64,000 nucleotides of DNA from Piper betle (Eukaryota; Streptophyta; Magnoliopsida; Piperales; Piperaceae): assembly GCA_033002965.1 (NCBI GenBank), contig JAURVB010012631.1:1-64000 (forward strand), in the 5' to 3' direction. Position 1 is the first letter of the stretch. Each line of letters starts with the position of its first letter. The position numbers and the translations under genes are program-made. Of this stretch, positions 30,981-42,557 are shown one piece after another. The notes beneath the pieces were generated by a model. That model was not told the origin of the DNA, made no database searches, and saw only the letters and a list, made by a program, of their open reading frames with translations.

Positions 30981-31310
30981 ACCTCCTAGTTTGGTGACTC
31001 AATCTAAGGACTCTGCTGCACCTTCTATACAAGGGTACTTAAAGCATTTGTATGTCTGATTTGGCTATTTGCATCATCCCAGAACGGATATTTATTTTAT
31101 CACAAGCATATGAACAAACAAAAGCATGTAAAGCTAGTAAATGTTATAAAGATGAACGAATAGGAATCTAAGAAAAAACACAATGTCCATTTTTCTGAGA
31201 TAGGGCTAGTGTAAGTTGCAAATTCTACAAAATAACACGCATAGAAAGGCAACAAAAATAGACAATCGAACACATAGTCAAAGACATATCAAATTTAAGG
31301 CTATGCAAGC
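30981..31310. other. Spacer downstream of the chimeric gene
   Basis: Probably contains the 3' UTR of the minus-strand gene that stops at 31311. No other feature seen. Confidence 0.4.
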
Positions 31311-32789
31311 TCACCCCAAACACGTTGAAATGGGGTACAACTGCCCGTCGGAATGCCTAGGGCTGCGTGAGTAACCCCACCTACTCATCTCCATATCAAA
31401 CCAATGTAGGTGGGGGTTCTCATAAAAAACGTTATTGTCTATCATCCTTGCTGTAGTACAACACGGGTGCCAATCTTCACGAACGAATTCAAGGGGAGGT
31501 GCTTGGCTCAGTAGTTGTGCGTGGTTGGTCGGAACCGGCATTCCTTCTTGCACAGGTATAGCGAGGATCCGAAGGCCACGTTCTTCTGCAATAAACTCAG
31601 AGACGATTAAATTTCCATAGTTCATTCCCAGCATATAATATAGTTTGGTTGTTTCCCCTTCTTCGTCGACGTTCGGTGCATCCTCCGACAAGATAATTCT
31701 TCCTAATGGGTGCCATATACCATATGGTATATGGAAAACAGCAGAATCCGATGTTAGTGTCATTGCAAATATGTGCTCTTCCCCAAACCCAAGAAAGTCA
31801 ACTCCTCCAGACGGCAGAGGGATATCCAATTCAGGCACCTCTATATCTATTATCGTCGGGTTTTCCAGCATATTAAAAAGGTTATGAATTCTGACATGTG
31901 ATACGTCTTCAAAATTAAGAACAAAAAGCACCAATGCATCTCTCACTACAACTATAAAAGGTGAGTCCCCATACGTTAGGTTGGGGACTGGGAACCACTG
32001 TGGATTCAAAGGGTTAAGTGATATTGACACGTTTCGAACCTCATTCAACATAACAGGAGGAACGTCATGCTCCTCGTCGTTAACCCATCCAAGATGGAGC
32101 GCCTCCGGTTTCCCACATGCAATTAACAGGCCTGGAGGAGATGCCAAGAGCTTATGGGGGAAAATAGGCAAATCTAGTCTTCGCTCATGCCATTGATTGC
32201 TTCCGGTGTCAAATATAACCGAGACTCCACCTCCATCACCTGTTGGGTGGTGCTCGAGAAAAAGAGGTCTAAGAGGTAACACTCGTCCACCCAGCTCTCT
32301 TAACCGGACAACCGTGGGAAAATCCTTCACCTTCCCTTGCATGGTCAGTGGCAACTGCACACAATCAAAAAATTTCAAACACTACACACAATGACAAAAT
32401 TGAGCTTCTTCAAAATTAATTTTATGGGAAACCCTAAAGGTGAGAATATTGGTTAATGGACAAACCTCGGTGGAGAGTGGAAGTTGAGCTTTCTCTAAAC
32501 TAGCATGGTTAGAATGTCGTGACTGATTAGCATTAGATTGGCCTGCTACGACTTTCTCGGCAGCTTCACAGATCTTGTCAACTTTTGCCTGATCATCAGA
32601 TAAAACATTTATCAAGGTCAAGCTCTCACACATAGCAAAAAAAACAAATGTCGACAGGAGAGCTTTTGATTTGGAATATCATCAATCATCATACCTTCTT
32701 GTTCTGCATCGTCAAACCATTACAGGTGTAGATTCCAGCATCCTTTTGCATCTTAATATCCCCCGCAGAATTAATGCCCTGTACAATCA
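31311..32789 (-). CDS. Putative chimeric gene: DMC1 helix-hairpin-helix exons fused to a 348-codon exon of unknown function
   Basis: Exon a (32695-32789) reads [20 protein letters not shown] then NGLTMQNKK. Exon b (32466-32624) reads [20 protein letters not shown] then AAEKVVA. Both correspond to the N-terminal HhH region of the meiotic recombinase DMC1. Exon b continues into unrelated sequence ending LPLSTE, and exon c (31311-32354) adds 348 codons to a natural stop. Junctions are GT-AG and phases agree (a ends on a codon; b is 53 codons; c is 348). Exon c has no RecA ATPase motifs and no family I recognise; it is mixed alpha/beta-like and Pro-rich with no membrane segment or signal peptide. 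The first exon and start were not found upstream, although exon c has an in-frame ATG at 32342. It may be a real chimeric gene or a fortunate pseudogene. Confidence 0.5.
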
Positions 32790-33964
32790 CTGAACGCACA
32801 AAAACAAACTGCAAACATCATCTCATGATTCTTATCGTCTCTACTTGCTTTCAACCATTAAAACAGAGCAACGAAATTGAATCGAGTATTGTAGTCCCTA
32901 TCATATCATAAAATGCAGTAGAACTCGCCGACAAAAATGGAGAAGGTAGCAGAATAAGTGAAACATGCCAAAGCTGTTTGTTGACAAAACTCCCAACTAT
33001 TAATATAAAGTCTGCCAGCATCCAGATTAGGGCAGTATTCTCAACGAGATCCCAATTACAGAATGAATTGCAATCAACCAGAACAAATCGTCAAAGTAAA
33101 ATATTGCATGTAAATTGGAGAACTTAAGAAATTAATCTAGCAAGGTGAATCTAAGATCAATCTAGCTCAGGCACATCACCTGACAAACTTCTAACATACC
33201 GGAAAATGAGCACAGAACTGATTAACAACTCAACCCTACGATCCAATCCAACAAGGTAAAACTACATTGGATCATAATTATCTCATGTTACTTAACAATA
33301 AAACTACATTGGATCAAAAAAAATCTTATATAATATTCATTATAAACAAAACTCAAATCCAGAACAAATAATCTCACGACTCTCAAACAAAAAGGAAAAC
33401 TCCAAAACAACGAAACTCATACTACTTCAAACAAATCAACAAATCAGGCAACAAACTCAAATTTGTCAAAAAATTTTTAAACAATCTAAGATATCAAAAT
33501 TCAGACGATCCACAAAAAAAACTCAAACAATAAATACAGACTGCAAACTCGAATCGATCAACAACTGTGAAAAAATAAATGAACAATTCAAATAACAAAC
33601 AAATAAAAACCAAACTAACAAAACCAAGAGGTTCCGAGTCCCCAAACATAACGATATTGCACAAAACCAACAACATACAAATAAAAATATACATGTAGTA
33701 AAATTTAATTGACGGTAACATGCTAAGTCTAGTAAGATTATATAGAAAAGCATACAAACACATACATATAGGTGTTGATGTAATACACGGCAACCGGTTG
33801 CCATGTCCACTAGTCTTGTAATGACCAACATGGCAACCCATGACCACTAAATCAAATTAAGTCTGACCACTAAATCAAACTAAGTCTAATAATAACTTTA
33901 AAACAAAACAAACAAATAATAACTTTAAAACAAAACAAACAAAACATGTACTTTATTATGGTTG
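32790..33964. other. Region upstream of the chimeric gene, no coding exon recognised
   Basis: Searched by eye for the missing DMC1 first exons and found none. It includes the A/C-rich block similar to 27930-28040. Plus-strand and minus-strand ORFs here are short and AT-driven. Confidence 0.4.
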
Positions 33965-34990
33965 ACGTACATGTATGTCGACAACTTAAATTGTAAATCC
34001 TGACAAAGTTCAAAACCAACAACAATCTTGAGAAACTCAACGTGGTTGTTTCGCACAAAGATATGCTTATATAGACGTGTGTGAAAACGAAACAATAAGA
34101 AATGAAAGGTCATAATAAATTAATCATAAATACATGCACATTCATAATAACTAGATACGAAAAGACAATAAATAAAACTTACACAATTCATAATAACAAA
34201 ATACGAAAAGACAATAAATAAAATTTATTGAAAAAAATCTATAAACATTATTTAATTATATTAATTTAATAATATTTAAGATTCGTTTTGAGATAAAGTA
34301 GCGGAGTTATTTTTGGGATTTACAATTATTTAGAATTTCTAATTTTACTTTCCTATAATAAATAATAAATAATAAATATAACAATTTCAGTTAAGAAAGT
34401 ATTAGTTAATATTTTCCTTATTGTTTTCTCATTCATTTTCTTTATTAAAACTCACATAGGAATCTATCCTCTCTTAGCTGAATGAGATCACAAATATGGG
34501 CACCTAAATAAATATTCAATTTTTTAAATCATCTTGGCGATGGAGCACTTATTCTTGTGGTAAACGAGAAGGCTTCTTACAGTGATGAATGAGATACAAT
34601 GCATGGGATCCACCACGGTTGGTTGCACCCCAAAATTTTCGCACCACCTGCATGTTGTCCACAATCCACATAGTAGCCGCCCCGCTTGTCAATAATATAG
34701 TGTTGGCAAGCCCCACTTGTATTTGTTTCTTAATCTTAAAATAAGAAGCAGAGAGTGAATTAAGTGAATGAATGGACTAACCAATATCGCAGCGCCAATT
34801 CAACACTGTAAAAGCCCGAAAAAATAATTAGGTAATTTTATTTAGGGTTTCATAAATTTTATAACAAATCTTAAATATTATTTAATTAAATTAATTCTTA
34901 GAAATTAACATCATAAATTATTAATTATGACCTTTAGAGTATTGATGGTATGTATGGATGATTTTAAATAAGTATGGTATGGGATAATAC
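33965..34990. repeat. Duplicated segment S2 (partner at 24955-26150)
   Basis: Colinear with S1, including the 'cttggcgatggagcac' and 'ttggttgcacccc' blocks and the LTR start 'tgtaaaagcccgaaaaaataa' near 34806. Confidence 0.75.
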
Positions 34991-35880
34991 GTCAACACTT
35001 AACCAATAAGCATATATGAGATGCCTTTACAATTGAAAGTGCTATTTAGGTAGTATGGGTGGTATGAGACACCTGTTCAATATGGATGACAATATCATGG
35101 GACAATGTGCCCCACTATCTATGCATATGAGTGGCAATGCTTAAATCAAGAAAAAATATGCACCTATGAATTATAGTTTACTATGTGGCAAAATATGAGT
35201 TTATGGAAAGTAAAGACACCAATAAAACATAGAGATAATGTAAAGTAATTTAAAATAATTACACAAATACAATAGAAGATTAACTTTTCAAGTTTCTTCT
35301 AACAATTTGGCTTTAAGATGTAGAAGTAGTGAAGAAATATATCAAATTGACTCACGTGATCAACCATCACAAAGTAGAAGTGGAAAAAATAAAAAAATTG
35401 TAAACTGTGATTTTTCTAAAATGAACTTTTGCAATAAAATGTAAAGATATTTATACTAACTTCTATAGAGCTAGATGCAAGTATAGCAATATTTAATGGA
35501 AGAAATGCTTAAGATAGGATAACAAAGAAGTTAGATGAATGAATAATTTTCTCTTCTAACCCTATTATATTTTTGAGGACAAAAATTCCCAAGTTGAGGA
35601 GATTGTAAAACCTCGATTTTTCGCCCTGAGATTGTAAAACCCCAAAAATAATTAGGTTATTTTACTTAGGGTTTTATAAATCTCTCAAAACAAATTGTAA
35701 ATATTATTTAAATAAATTAATTCTTGGGAATCAATATCATAAATTATCAATTATACCCATTAGCGTATTTGTACGATGGTACATATGGATGGTATTTAAT
35801 AAGTTTATTTATTAAAATTTTGAGAATGGGAGTTGTAAATGCGATTTGACACCCATTCGCATTAACTCAATAGTTAGTTT
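34806..35880 (+). mobile_element. Deleted LTR retrotransposon: LTR - short internal part - PPT - LTR
   Basis: A first LTR start lies at 34806. A typical internal 3' end 'gaggacaaaaattcccaagt' with the purine-rich 'tgaggaga' precedes a second LTR start at 35604 (TGTAAAACCTCG), which is repeated 29 bp later at 35633 (TGTAAAACCCC). The LTR body 'attatttaattaaattaattctt...gcgatttgacacccattcg' is shared with S1. Only about 600 bp lie between the LTRs and no retroviral protein is coded. Confidence 0.6.
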
Positions 35881-35919
35881 TTTTGACTTTTCGATATCAC
35901 ATAAATGGTTGGTATACGT

Positions 35920-36065
35920 GTGTATATATATATATATATACACGGTACATACATACATGTACATATATACATACACACACACATATATATATATACATAC
36001 ATATATACAAATATATATACATATATACATACATACATATATGTATATATTTATATATATATGTA
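35920..36065. repeat. Compound (AT/AC)n microsatellite
   Basis: Runs of 'tatatata', 'cacacaca' and 'tacatacatata'. ORFs here on both strands are artefacts. Confidence 0.95.
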
Positions 36066-36087
36066 GAGGAGGTTTGCAGGTATTGAG

Positions 36088-36109
36088 GAGAGCCGCTCCA
36101 GCGGCTCTC
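36088..36109. other. Perfect hairpin, 10-bp stem
   Basis: gagagccgct-cc-agcggctctc marks the start of a GC-rich block in AT-rich surroundings, as does the longer hairpin at 57114-57147. Confidence 0.9.
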
Positions 36110-36428
36110 GTTTAATCCACCCACCATCTCCGTGATGGACCCGCCTACCCGCCCGACCAGCCATCCCGCCTGCGACCGCCGCGCCCCTCCCGCTCACCGC
36201 GCCACCGCCCGCTGCCATGGTGCGCCCCCCCTCCGTCTTCCGCCCCCAGCCGGGGCCCCGTCCACTGCCCTCTTCCCCCGCCCAGCCATCGCCCGCCGTC
36301 ATGGCTGCAACACCAACCCCCCCCCCTCCGCCACCACCGATTCCCGCCCCCGCACTCCGCCATCGCCTGATTCGGCGGCCCCCTGCCCCCAGCGGGCGTC
36401 CCCCGCCACCCCCCTCCGCCAGGCGGCC
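36110..36428. other. GC-rich, C-biased block
   Basis: About 320 bp dominated by C on the plus strand, joined directly to DDB1 copy Y. Open frames on both strands are Pro/Arg/Gly-rich and look compositional; none is called as a gene. It may be a captured promoter or 5' UTR. Confidence 0.6.
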
Positions 36429-37384
36429 GGCCGCCTGCTGCTGTGTGAGTGCTTGATTTTTTTTTTCTTCCGATGGTTTGCTTGTTCTGAATGTGTCTGT
36501 TTGTTTGATCATTGCTATATCAGCGTGTCTTGTGATTTGTAGGTTTTGTTTTTGTACCTCTTAGATCGTTTAACTGTCCTGGTTGTCCTTGTGATTCGAC
36601 TGTGCTTATTTGGTGATATGGCGTTTGAGTGCGTTTTTAGTGATTTGTAGTGTTTTTTCTTTAAATGTTTTGTTTACTGTTAATGTACAAATTACAGGGG
36701 AAATAGTTTACTTCCTGATTTTGATTATGCTCCATTGGCGACCTGGACTTTGAATACTTGACTGTTAATGTATAGTGTATTGTGAAGATGTTTGTCATTG
36801 GATACTCTCATTTCCTTGTATAATGGTGTGTAGCATTTTAGGATCCTTTGATATTTTTATCTGTTTAATGCATACGCTGTTTATTATGAAATTTGTGAAT
36901 CCTGTTTGTTCATGGTGTATTCTGTTTCTGGTTTTCATGTATTTGATTATATGAATCATATTGTTGGCTTTGGATATTATTTCTGATGGTGTGATTTTTT
37001 TTTTATATTTTATTTATGCACATTCTATCTTTTTTAGTAGGATTTCTGTCTGCTGTCCGTGTATTCTAGTTTGTTTGTTTGTGACTTTTTATTTTTATTT
37101 TATTTTGTATGCACGGAGGATATAGTAGACATGGGAGGTAGTGGCAAGAATTAGATAAAAATGTCATTCATTTGGCTTTTCTGGCTACTAATTTTATTCA
37201 TTTTTGCTTTACTAGGGTGGAAAAGGTTTTTGAGAATGAGTATGTGGAATTACGTAATTACTGCCCACAAGCCCACCCACCAATATCACCCACGCCTGCG
37301 TTGGCAACTTCACTGGTCCTTCCGATCTCAACCTCATCGTTGTGTACATCCTCCTCCTTCTTCGTCTCTCTGTAGTTTTTTTTC

Positions 37385-37405
<21 letters not shown>
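36429..37405 (+). pseudogene. DDB1 5' segment, copy Y
   Basis: From 'ggccgcctgctgctgtgtga' to 'ctttcatatat' it matches copy X (29856-30835) with only scattered differences. Exon 1 ATG at 37236 ([14 protein letters not shown]), with the same 4-nt shift after CCC. It ends in (AT)n, which also marks the start of unit A1. Confidence 0.85.
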
Positions 37406-37416
<11 letters not shown>

Positions 37417-38349
37417 GCTAGCACTTACCAAATTTCTCCACTAATTATATATAATATGGTTAACAAATATACTTCATGATCCCTCATAATTAAGAATTTA
37501 AGATAACGAAGTTAATTAAGAAAATTTGCTAAAAAACCCAACTACAAGTTGAGACGACCAGAAAATATTTTAATCTTAGCATGGGCTCAGAAAAACTCTG
37601 AGCAAAATTAAAGTATACATTGTCAAATTACAATTTTCATGATTTTGTACTAGGAAGGATTTTGCATGTGAAAAGATAAGCTGCATGCAAGGAGAAATTT
37701 CAAATTTTTTAAAAAAGTTCACAAATTCTAAAAAAAGGCAGAAGGTTTGACAAGTTTTAAGAAATGAATTATATATAATTAGATTATTAAGAACTATAAC
37801 TAATATTGGTTGATGACTGAGAATTTATTTTTTAACAAAAATTTGGAAGTTGTAAAATGAACTGCGTTATTCTTCATAATTATTTTTTTCTTTCTCAGAA
37901 ATAAACAAATGGCATATTCACTAAACAAATTGCTCGTATAAATATTTGTAAGAGAGAATTTTGAGTTCTTGTCGCCCAACTTTTTACATGGAAGGATTAA
38001 ATTCCTTGAGTAGGAGATCACATGAAATACATAATATTTGGCAACACAGAATGTACGGAAAACAGAAAGTTAAAAGATTAAACTCTTTAGAGAACAACAT
38101 AAGGCAAAAACTACTGCTAATTAAAATTTGTAACATACCTAATTTCTTCAAGCAGTTTAGGCAGTGAATATTTCTCAGAGGGGAAGAACGAAGGCAGAAG
38201 GTGTAATAATGCAATATTACGTACGATGGGATAGCTGGGTGAGGATATATAAATCATGAGGCGGCAACATGTAATAAAAGGTTGAGTTAAAATTAAAAAG
38301 ACAAGCGTATATGTAATTTCCTAATTAAGAACACCAGGGCACTTACTTA

Positions 38350-41030
38350 ATTCAAAGAAATTGTTGTGTGATACCCAAATCCGCTCGCTGGCAAACCAAA
38401 CCGAAACGTCATGGGCTCTAAGTAGATCTACTTTGGGCAAGGAAATATAGCAAGGAAATTGTTGCGTGATACCCGAAATCCGGTTAGCTAGCAAATTGAA
38501 CCGAAACGTCAAGGGTTCTAAGTGGATCTACTTTAGGCATCTCAGGATGGAAAATATCAATCACTATGCATGGATGATTACACGAAACTCTAACATGGTC
38601 ATAATATTGATGACATGACAACTAGTTCGTACTAAAAATAATGATAATAAAATCAATACAATTTTTTAAAATAAAATTGACAAAATCTCCCCTAAAAGTA
38701 TAACTAAGGGCCACCCTATCAAATCAACACATATAAATAAATAAATAAATCTATATACATTCATTGCCCCATATTTTTCAAATAAACATTTAATTTGGCC
38801 ACATCAAAATATTCTACGATTTGGGTCTCGACCCACCTGTTCATTCTATTCACATTTCCGCCTTTATCACTCATTTTGCACACTAATATATATATTTCTG
38901 ATCCTGTTATCACTATCCATTTCTATATACCAAAATCTTCATCATAAGTATTTTATTTTCATAATAACATAACAAAACAATCAAAACAACCAAAACAAAC
39001 ATTCGGTCGGTGAGCGTGCGTGTGTGTGGGCAAGGTACGTCACTGTTCCTCTGTCCAAGCCGACGTTTTAGTATTTAATCCTCACCTACATATATATAAA
39101 AGAAACGTCAATAACGAGTATTACTGGTCAAAATATATAATTTCATAGTAAACTGGTAAATGAGAGATGATTCTCATTTTGAATAAAAACATTTATATCC
39201 TTCTCGTGAACACTCCTAAAGGCATCTACCGAGAAGCCACCAGGCTGTAGACCCAATAGCATCCTGAACTGAACTGGTTTGATGCTTATCTTGGCATTTT
39301 CTCATTTTCCTGGTCCCTTGAGACTATCAGTATATCTTAAGCCATATTCTGTCCTCCATAATTCTCCTCGCCTTGATCACGAAAGCCAAGTACTCTCAGG
39401 CAGTCTGGACATGCATTGTACAAAATAGCACCTGTAAACCTCTATGTTTCTCCAGCTGTGAGGAACTCAAATGAGAGTTGTCAGATCCTCAAGATTGGAA
39501 TAACCCTCTCATTAATCTAGAGCCTGCTTTGACTGGCACGTGCACCTGCTCATGGTACGTGGGAGTCGATTTTTCCTATCTCTCGTCTCACTGAAAAGCT
39601 CAATAAAACTATATATAAGTCTGGGAAGGGATTTATATAATATTCCCAAAGGCAAATTGCAGTAGATCTTATTTTTGAAATCAAACTTGAGGGATCTCAT
39701 CCCCGATGGTTATTAATCAAGAAAATCAATTGATTAAATAATGCAGGTTAAGTGGGATAACTTAACCTATCCTACAAGTAATAAAACAAACATATAATGG
39801 AATAGAGCATAAAACAACGAACAAGTCCTAAACAGACCTAGGAGCTTCGAACGCGTCCTAGCACCTAGGCAGCAAGCTCTTACTCTGTACCTACATATCA
39901 AATTTAGAAACTAACGCCCACTAATTAAATGATGCATCAAACTCATTGTGAACATCACAGTCACAATACAATCATCATCCATCAAACAATCAACAATCCT
40001 TGTCATAATAAAAATATACCTAACTCATCCTATTCACATCGATTTTATTATGTTTTTCTAAGTTACGTTGCAATCAATTAGCATGTTCAGATTTAATTTA
40101 CCTAATTAGATCATTAGCGTTCATTCAATATCAACTAAATCATACAAATCATCACTTCATTCACTATTAGATATTCATCACGACAAATAATCAATCTTAA
40201 CATATTATGCTAACTATCATCAATTTTAAATAATTAAATCAGAGGTAGTTATACCTCGGGTCGTCAGCGAAGATCATCAATGATAATCGATCACTGGTTA
40301 GGGTTTGGTCGCGTGTCTCGGACCTTGACTTCAGCTCTCAGCGGCGTATAAAGTTCAATCGGGTTCTACTGGATGAGTTCGGTAGAAGATTCGGCTAATT
40401 ACAGTAAATCTGGTTTTTCTAGCAGTTTTTGACGGTTTCCAGGTAGCTTTCCAATGGTTTGCTGGCAAATGTTACCGGCGGCGGCTAACCTGTGGGATGG
40501 TGGTAATATGGGGTACCCTTGGCACCAGCTCGGTGAGCCAAACAAGTCTATGACATGAACGAGGTCGGTGGAGGCGGCGGCTCATCGAAATATGGAAAAA
40601 CAAGGGTGGTCAGTAATGGGGTGAAGAGATCCGGCCAAGATGGGCAACAATGGGCTCTGCTATGGTCGGGGAAGGTCGTGGAAGGGTTGGTGACGTCTAG
40701 GCTGGGACTGGACGGCAGCGACAATGGTCACTGGCAGCTGGATCGGCAACATGCAATGGTGCCCTAGCTAGGGGTTGCCCAAGCGGCGGTGTTTGTCGTG
40801 TCAAGGCAGCGATAAACAGTGGTGGAGGGACAGCAAGATCATCGGAACGGAGATGGTGGCATGGCGGCGGCGGAGCAGTGTGGACTGCGGCAGAGCGGCA
40901 TAGGGACGGGCTGCGCTAGGGTACGGCTATTCGGCATCGTGTAGATTGGGCGGTGGGTGGAGGTGCTCGGGGTGGCACGATGACAGCACGGCGGGGCTCA
41001 GCAGCGACAATCGGCGGTGGTGAAGTGGCC
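38350..41030 (+). repeat. TGTAACACC-family LTR in unit A1, ends eroded
   Basis: Same order of words as 46407-49128: 'tctcccctaaaagtataactaagggccaccct', TATA-like 'tatatataaaagaaacgtca' near 39092, 'gggatctcatccccgatggttattaatc', 'gaactcaaatgagagttgtca' and a GC-rich end (40480-41030). The LTR start is tandemly duplicated (38366 and 38466). The sequence returns to unit DNA at 'aaattagaataatgcc'. The GC-rich ORF at 40555-40767 is a family shadow. Confidence 0.7.
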
Positions 41031-41897
41031 AACAAATTAGAATAATGCCGAATAATTACAATTTTATGCTGATTTGTTAAAACAAGGTGTAACACCATCG
41101 TCAATTATACTGTCTTAGGTTTATTTTTCTTCATAAAAGCTCTGGCCTATGGCCACATATGGATATAAAGTGCTCTCCTCGAAGCCATTAAGGGAAAATT
41201 TTCACTTACATAATGTATTAGTTGATTGGAGTAATAATGTTCCTCACAATGGAGGACAGCTCATTTGCTCCCCAAAAAGGTTATATGGAAAAATTTACAA
41301 TATCGTATTTGCTATAATAGATTTGTAACTAGTATGGGGTGTATTTGTTTCAACTGAATTTTAAAATTATAAAAAAATATTTATTATACATTAAAAGTTA
41401 TATTTTATTTAATATCCAATAAAATATTGTGGTTGTGAACCAAAAACTGAGTTTTTAAAAAGTTTCTGATTAAAAATCGGCTACCGACTAAAACATTATT
41501 AATGCGCTAGATCGTAGAGGTCACCACCTTCAGCACTCTGTCACTGTCCACCAGCTCCATCTACTTTTTCCTCCCATCAAATTTCCTCCAAGAACAAAAT
41601 GTTCAATTCTCTAGTAGTTATTTTAGATTGAAGAATACCATTTTGTTGTAGAAAGACACAATTTTTCGACTGGGCTTTTTTCCTACAAAATCAATGATTT
41701 TGAGGTAATGATTCACAATGGAAGAAGCTTATGCAAGATCCTGTTCCTGGGTTATGTCTAAAAGTATGCTCCTGATTGGTTTTTGATTGTCTGAAATATA
41801 CAAATTTCAAGCTTGTCTTTTCTTTTTTGGAGACAAGTTCGTATTTGTTTTTCATTTGAGCCAAGTTAATGAATTGATCCGATGATGGTAAAACAAT

Positions 41898-42359
41898 GTG
41901 ATGATGATCAAATCAATTATAGTTCAACAGTCCCATTCCCTTCCGACGTTTGAGGTTCCAGCATCCAATTCAAGAGTGAGGTTGAGGGAACACGAAGGCC
42001 TTTCCCTGCAAAAATGCAAGAGCTTGGAAGAGTTCAAGCAGGCTCATGCACATATCCTAAAAGTTGGGCTTCACCAGGATGTACCGTGTATCACAAGATC
42101 TTGTGGCAGCATGTGCTCTTTCACAGTGGGGGCAGATGGACTATGCCAGCTCAATTTTCGACCAGGTTGATGAGCCATCTACTTTTCTCGATAATATCAT
42201 GTCTAGAGGTTATGTAAGAGACAGCTCTTGCGCTTGGACTCTCACAACACCGACGACTACAGTCTATTATCTAGCATGTATGCAGGGGCTTTGCAGTGGC
42301 AAAATGCAGCAAGAGTTAGAAAGGATACAGATTCCATCATTTTAGAGAAGGAATATTGA
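41898..42359 (+). pseudogene. Collapsed PPR gene, copy in A1
   Basis: PPR proteins bind organellar RNA. The N-terminal part reads SLQKCKSLEEFKQAHAHILK then VGLHQDV and, after a +1 shift at about 42085, MDYASSIFDQVDEPSTF, the usual start of a PLS-class PPR. After RGYVRD the frame jumps to HNTDDYSLLSSMYAGALQWQ then NAARVRKD, the E-domain end, and stops at 42357. All middle repeats are missing, so the gene was collapsed to its two ends by a deletion. Confidence 0.85.
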
Positions 42360-42557
42360 ATGAATTCATCTTAATCATCTTGTACAATTGAATGGAATAT
42401 TGAATGAATTCCTCCTATTTTATTAATTAGAAATTAAATTACAAAAGACAGGAGGGACATTTGGCATTGCCTTGCAAAATAAAAAATTGCCAATATTTGA
42501 ATACAGTAAAGAATACATATAACATCTATGGTCAATTCATTCGTAGCTTGCAATATT

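Noticed and set aside
30591..31032. Tyr/Ile-rich open frames on both strands (also at 35812-36127 and 37212-37424)
   Set aside because: Translations of (AT)n/(ATGT)n microsatellites; no start context, no conservation.
32382..32633. 83-codon minus-strand ORF read as an independent gene
   Set aside because: It is exon b of the DMC1 chimera reading into the following intron.
36132..36542. Pro/Arg-rich 136-codon frame and Gly-rich minus-strand 153-codon frame
   Set aside because: Same composition artefact; they run into DDB1 intron sequence without a splice logic.
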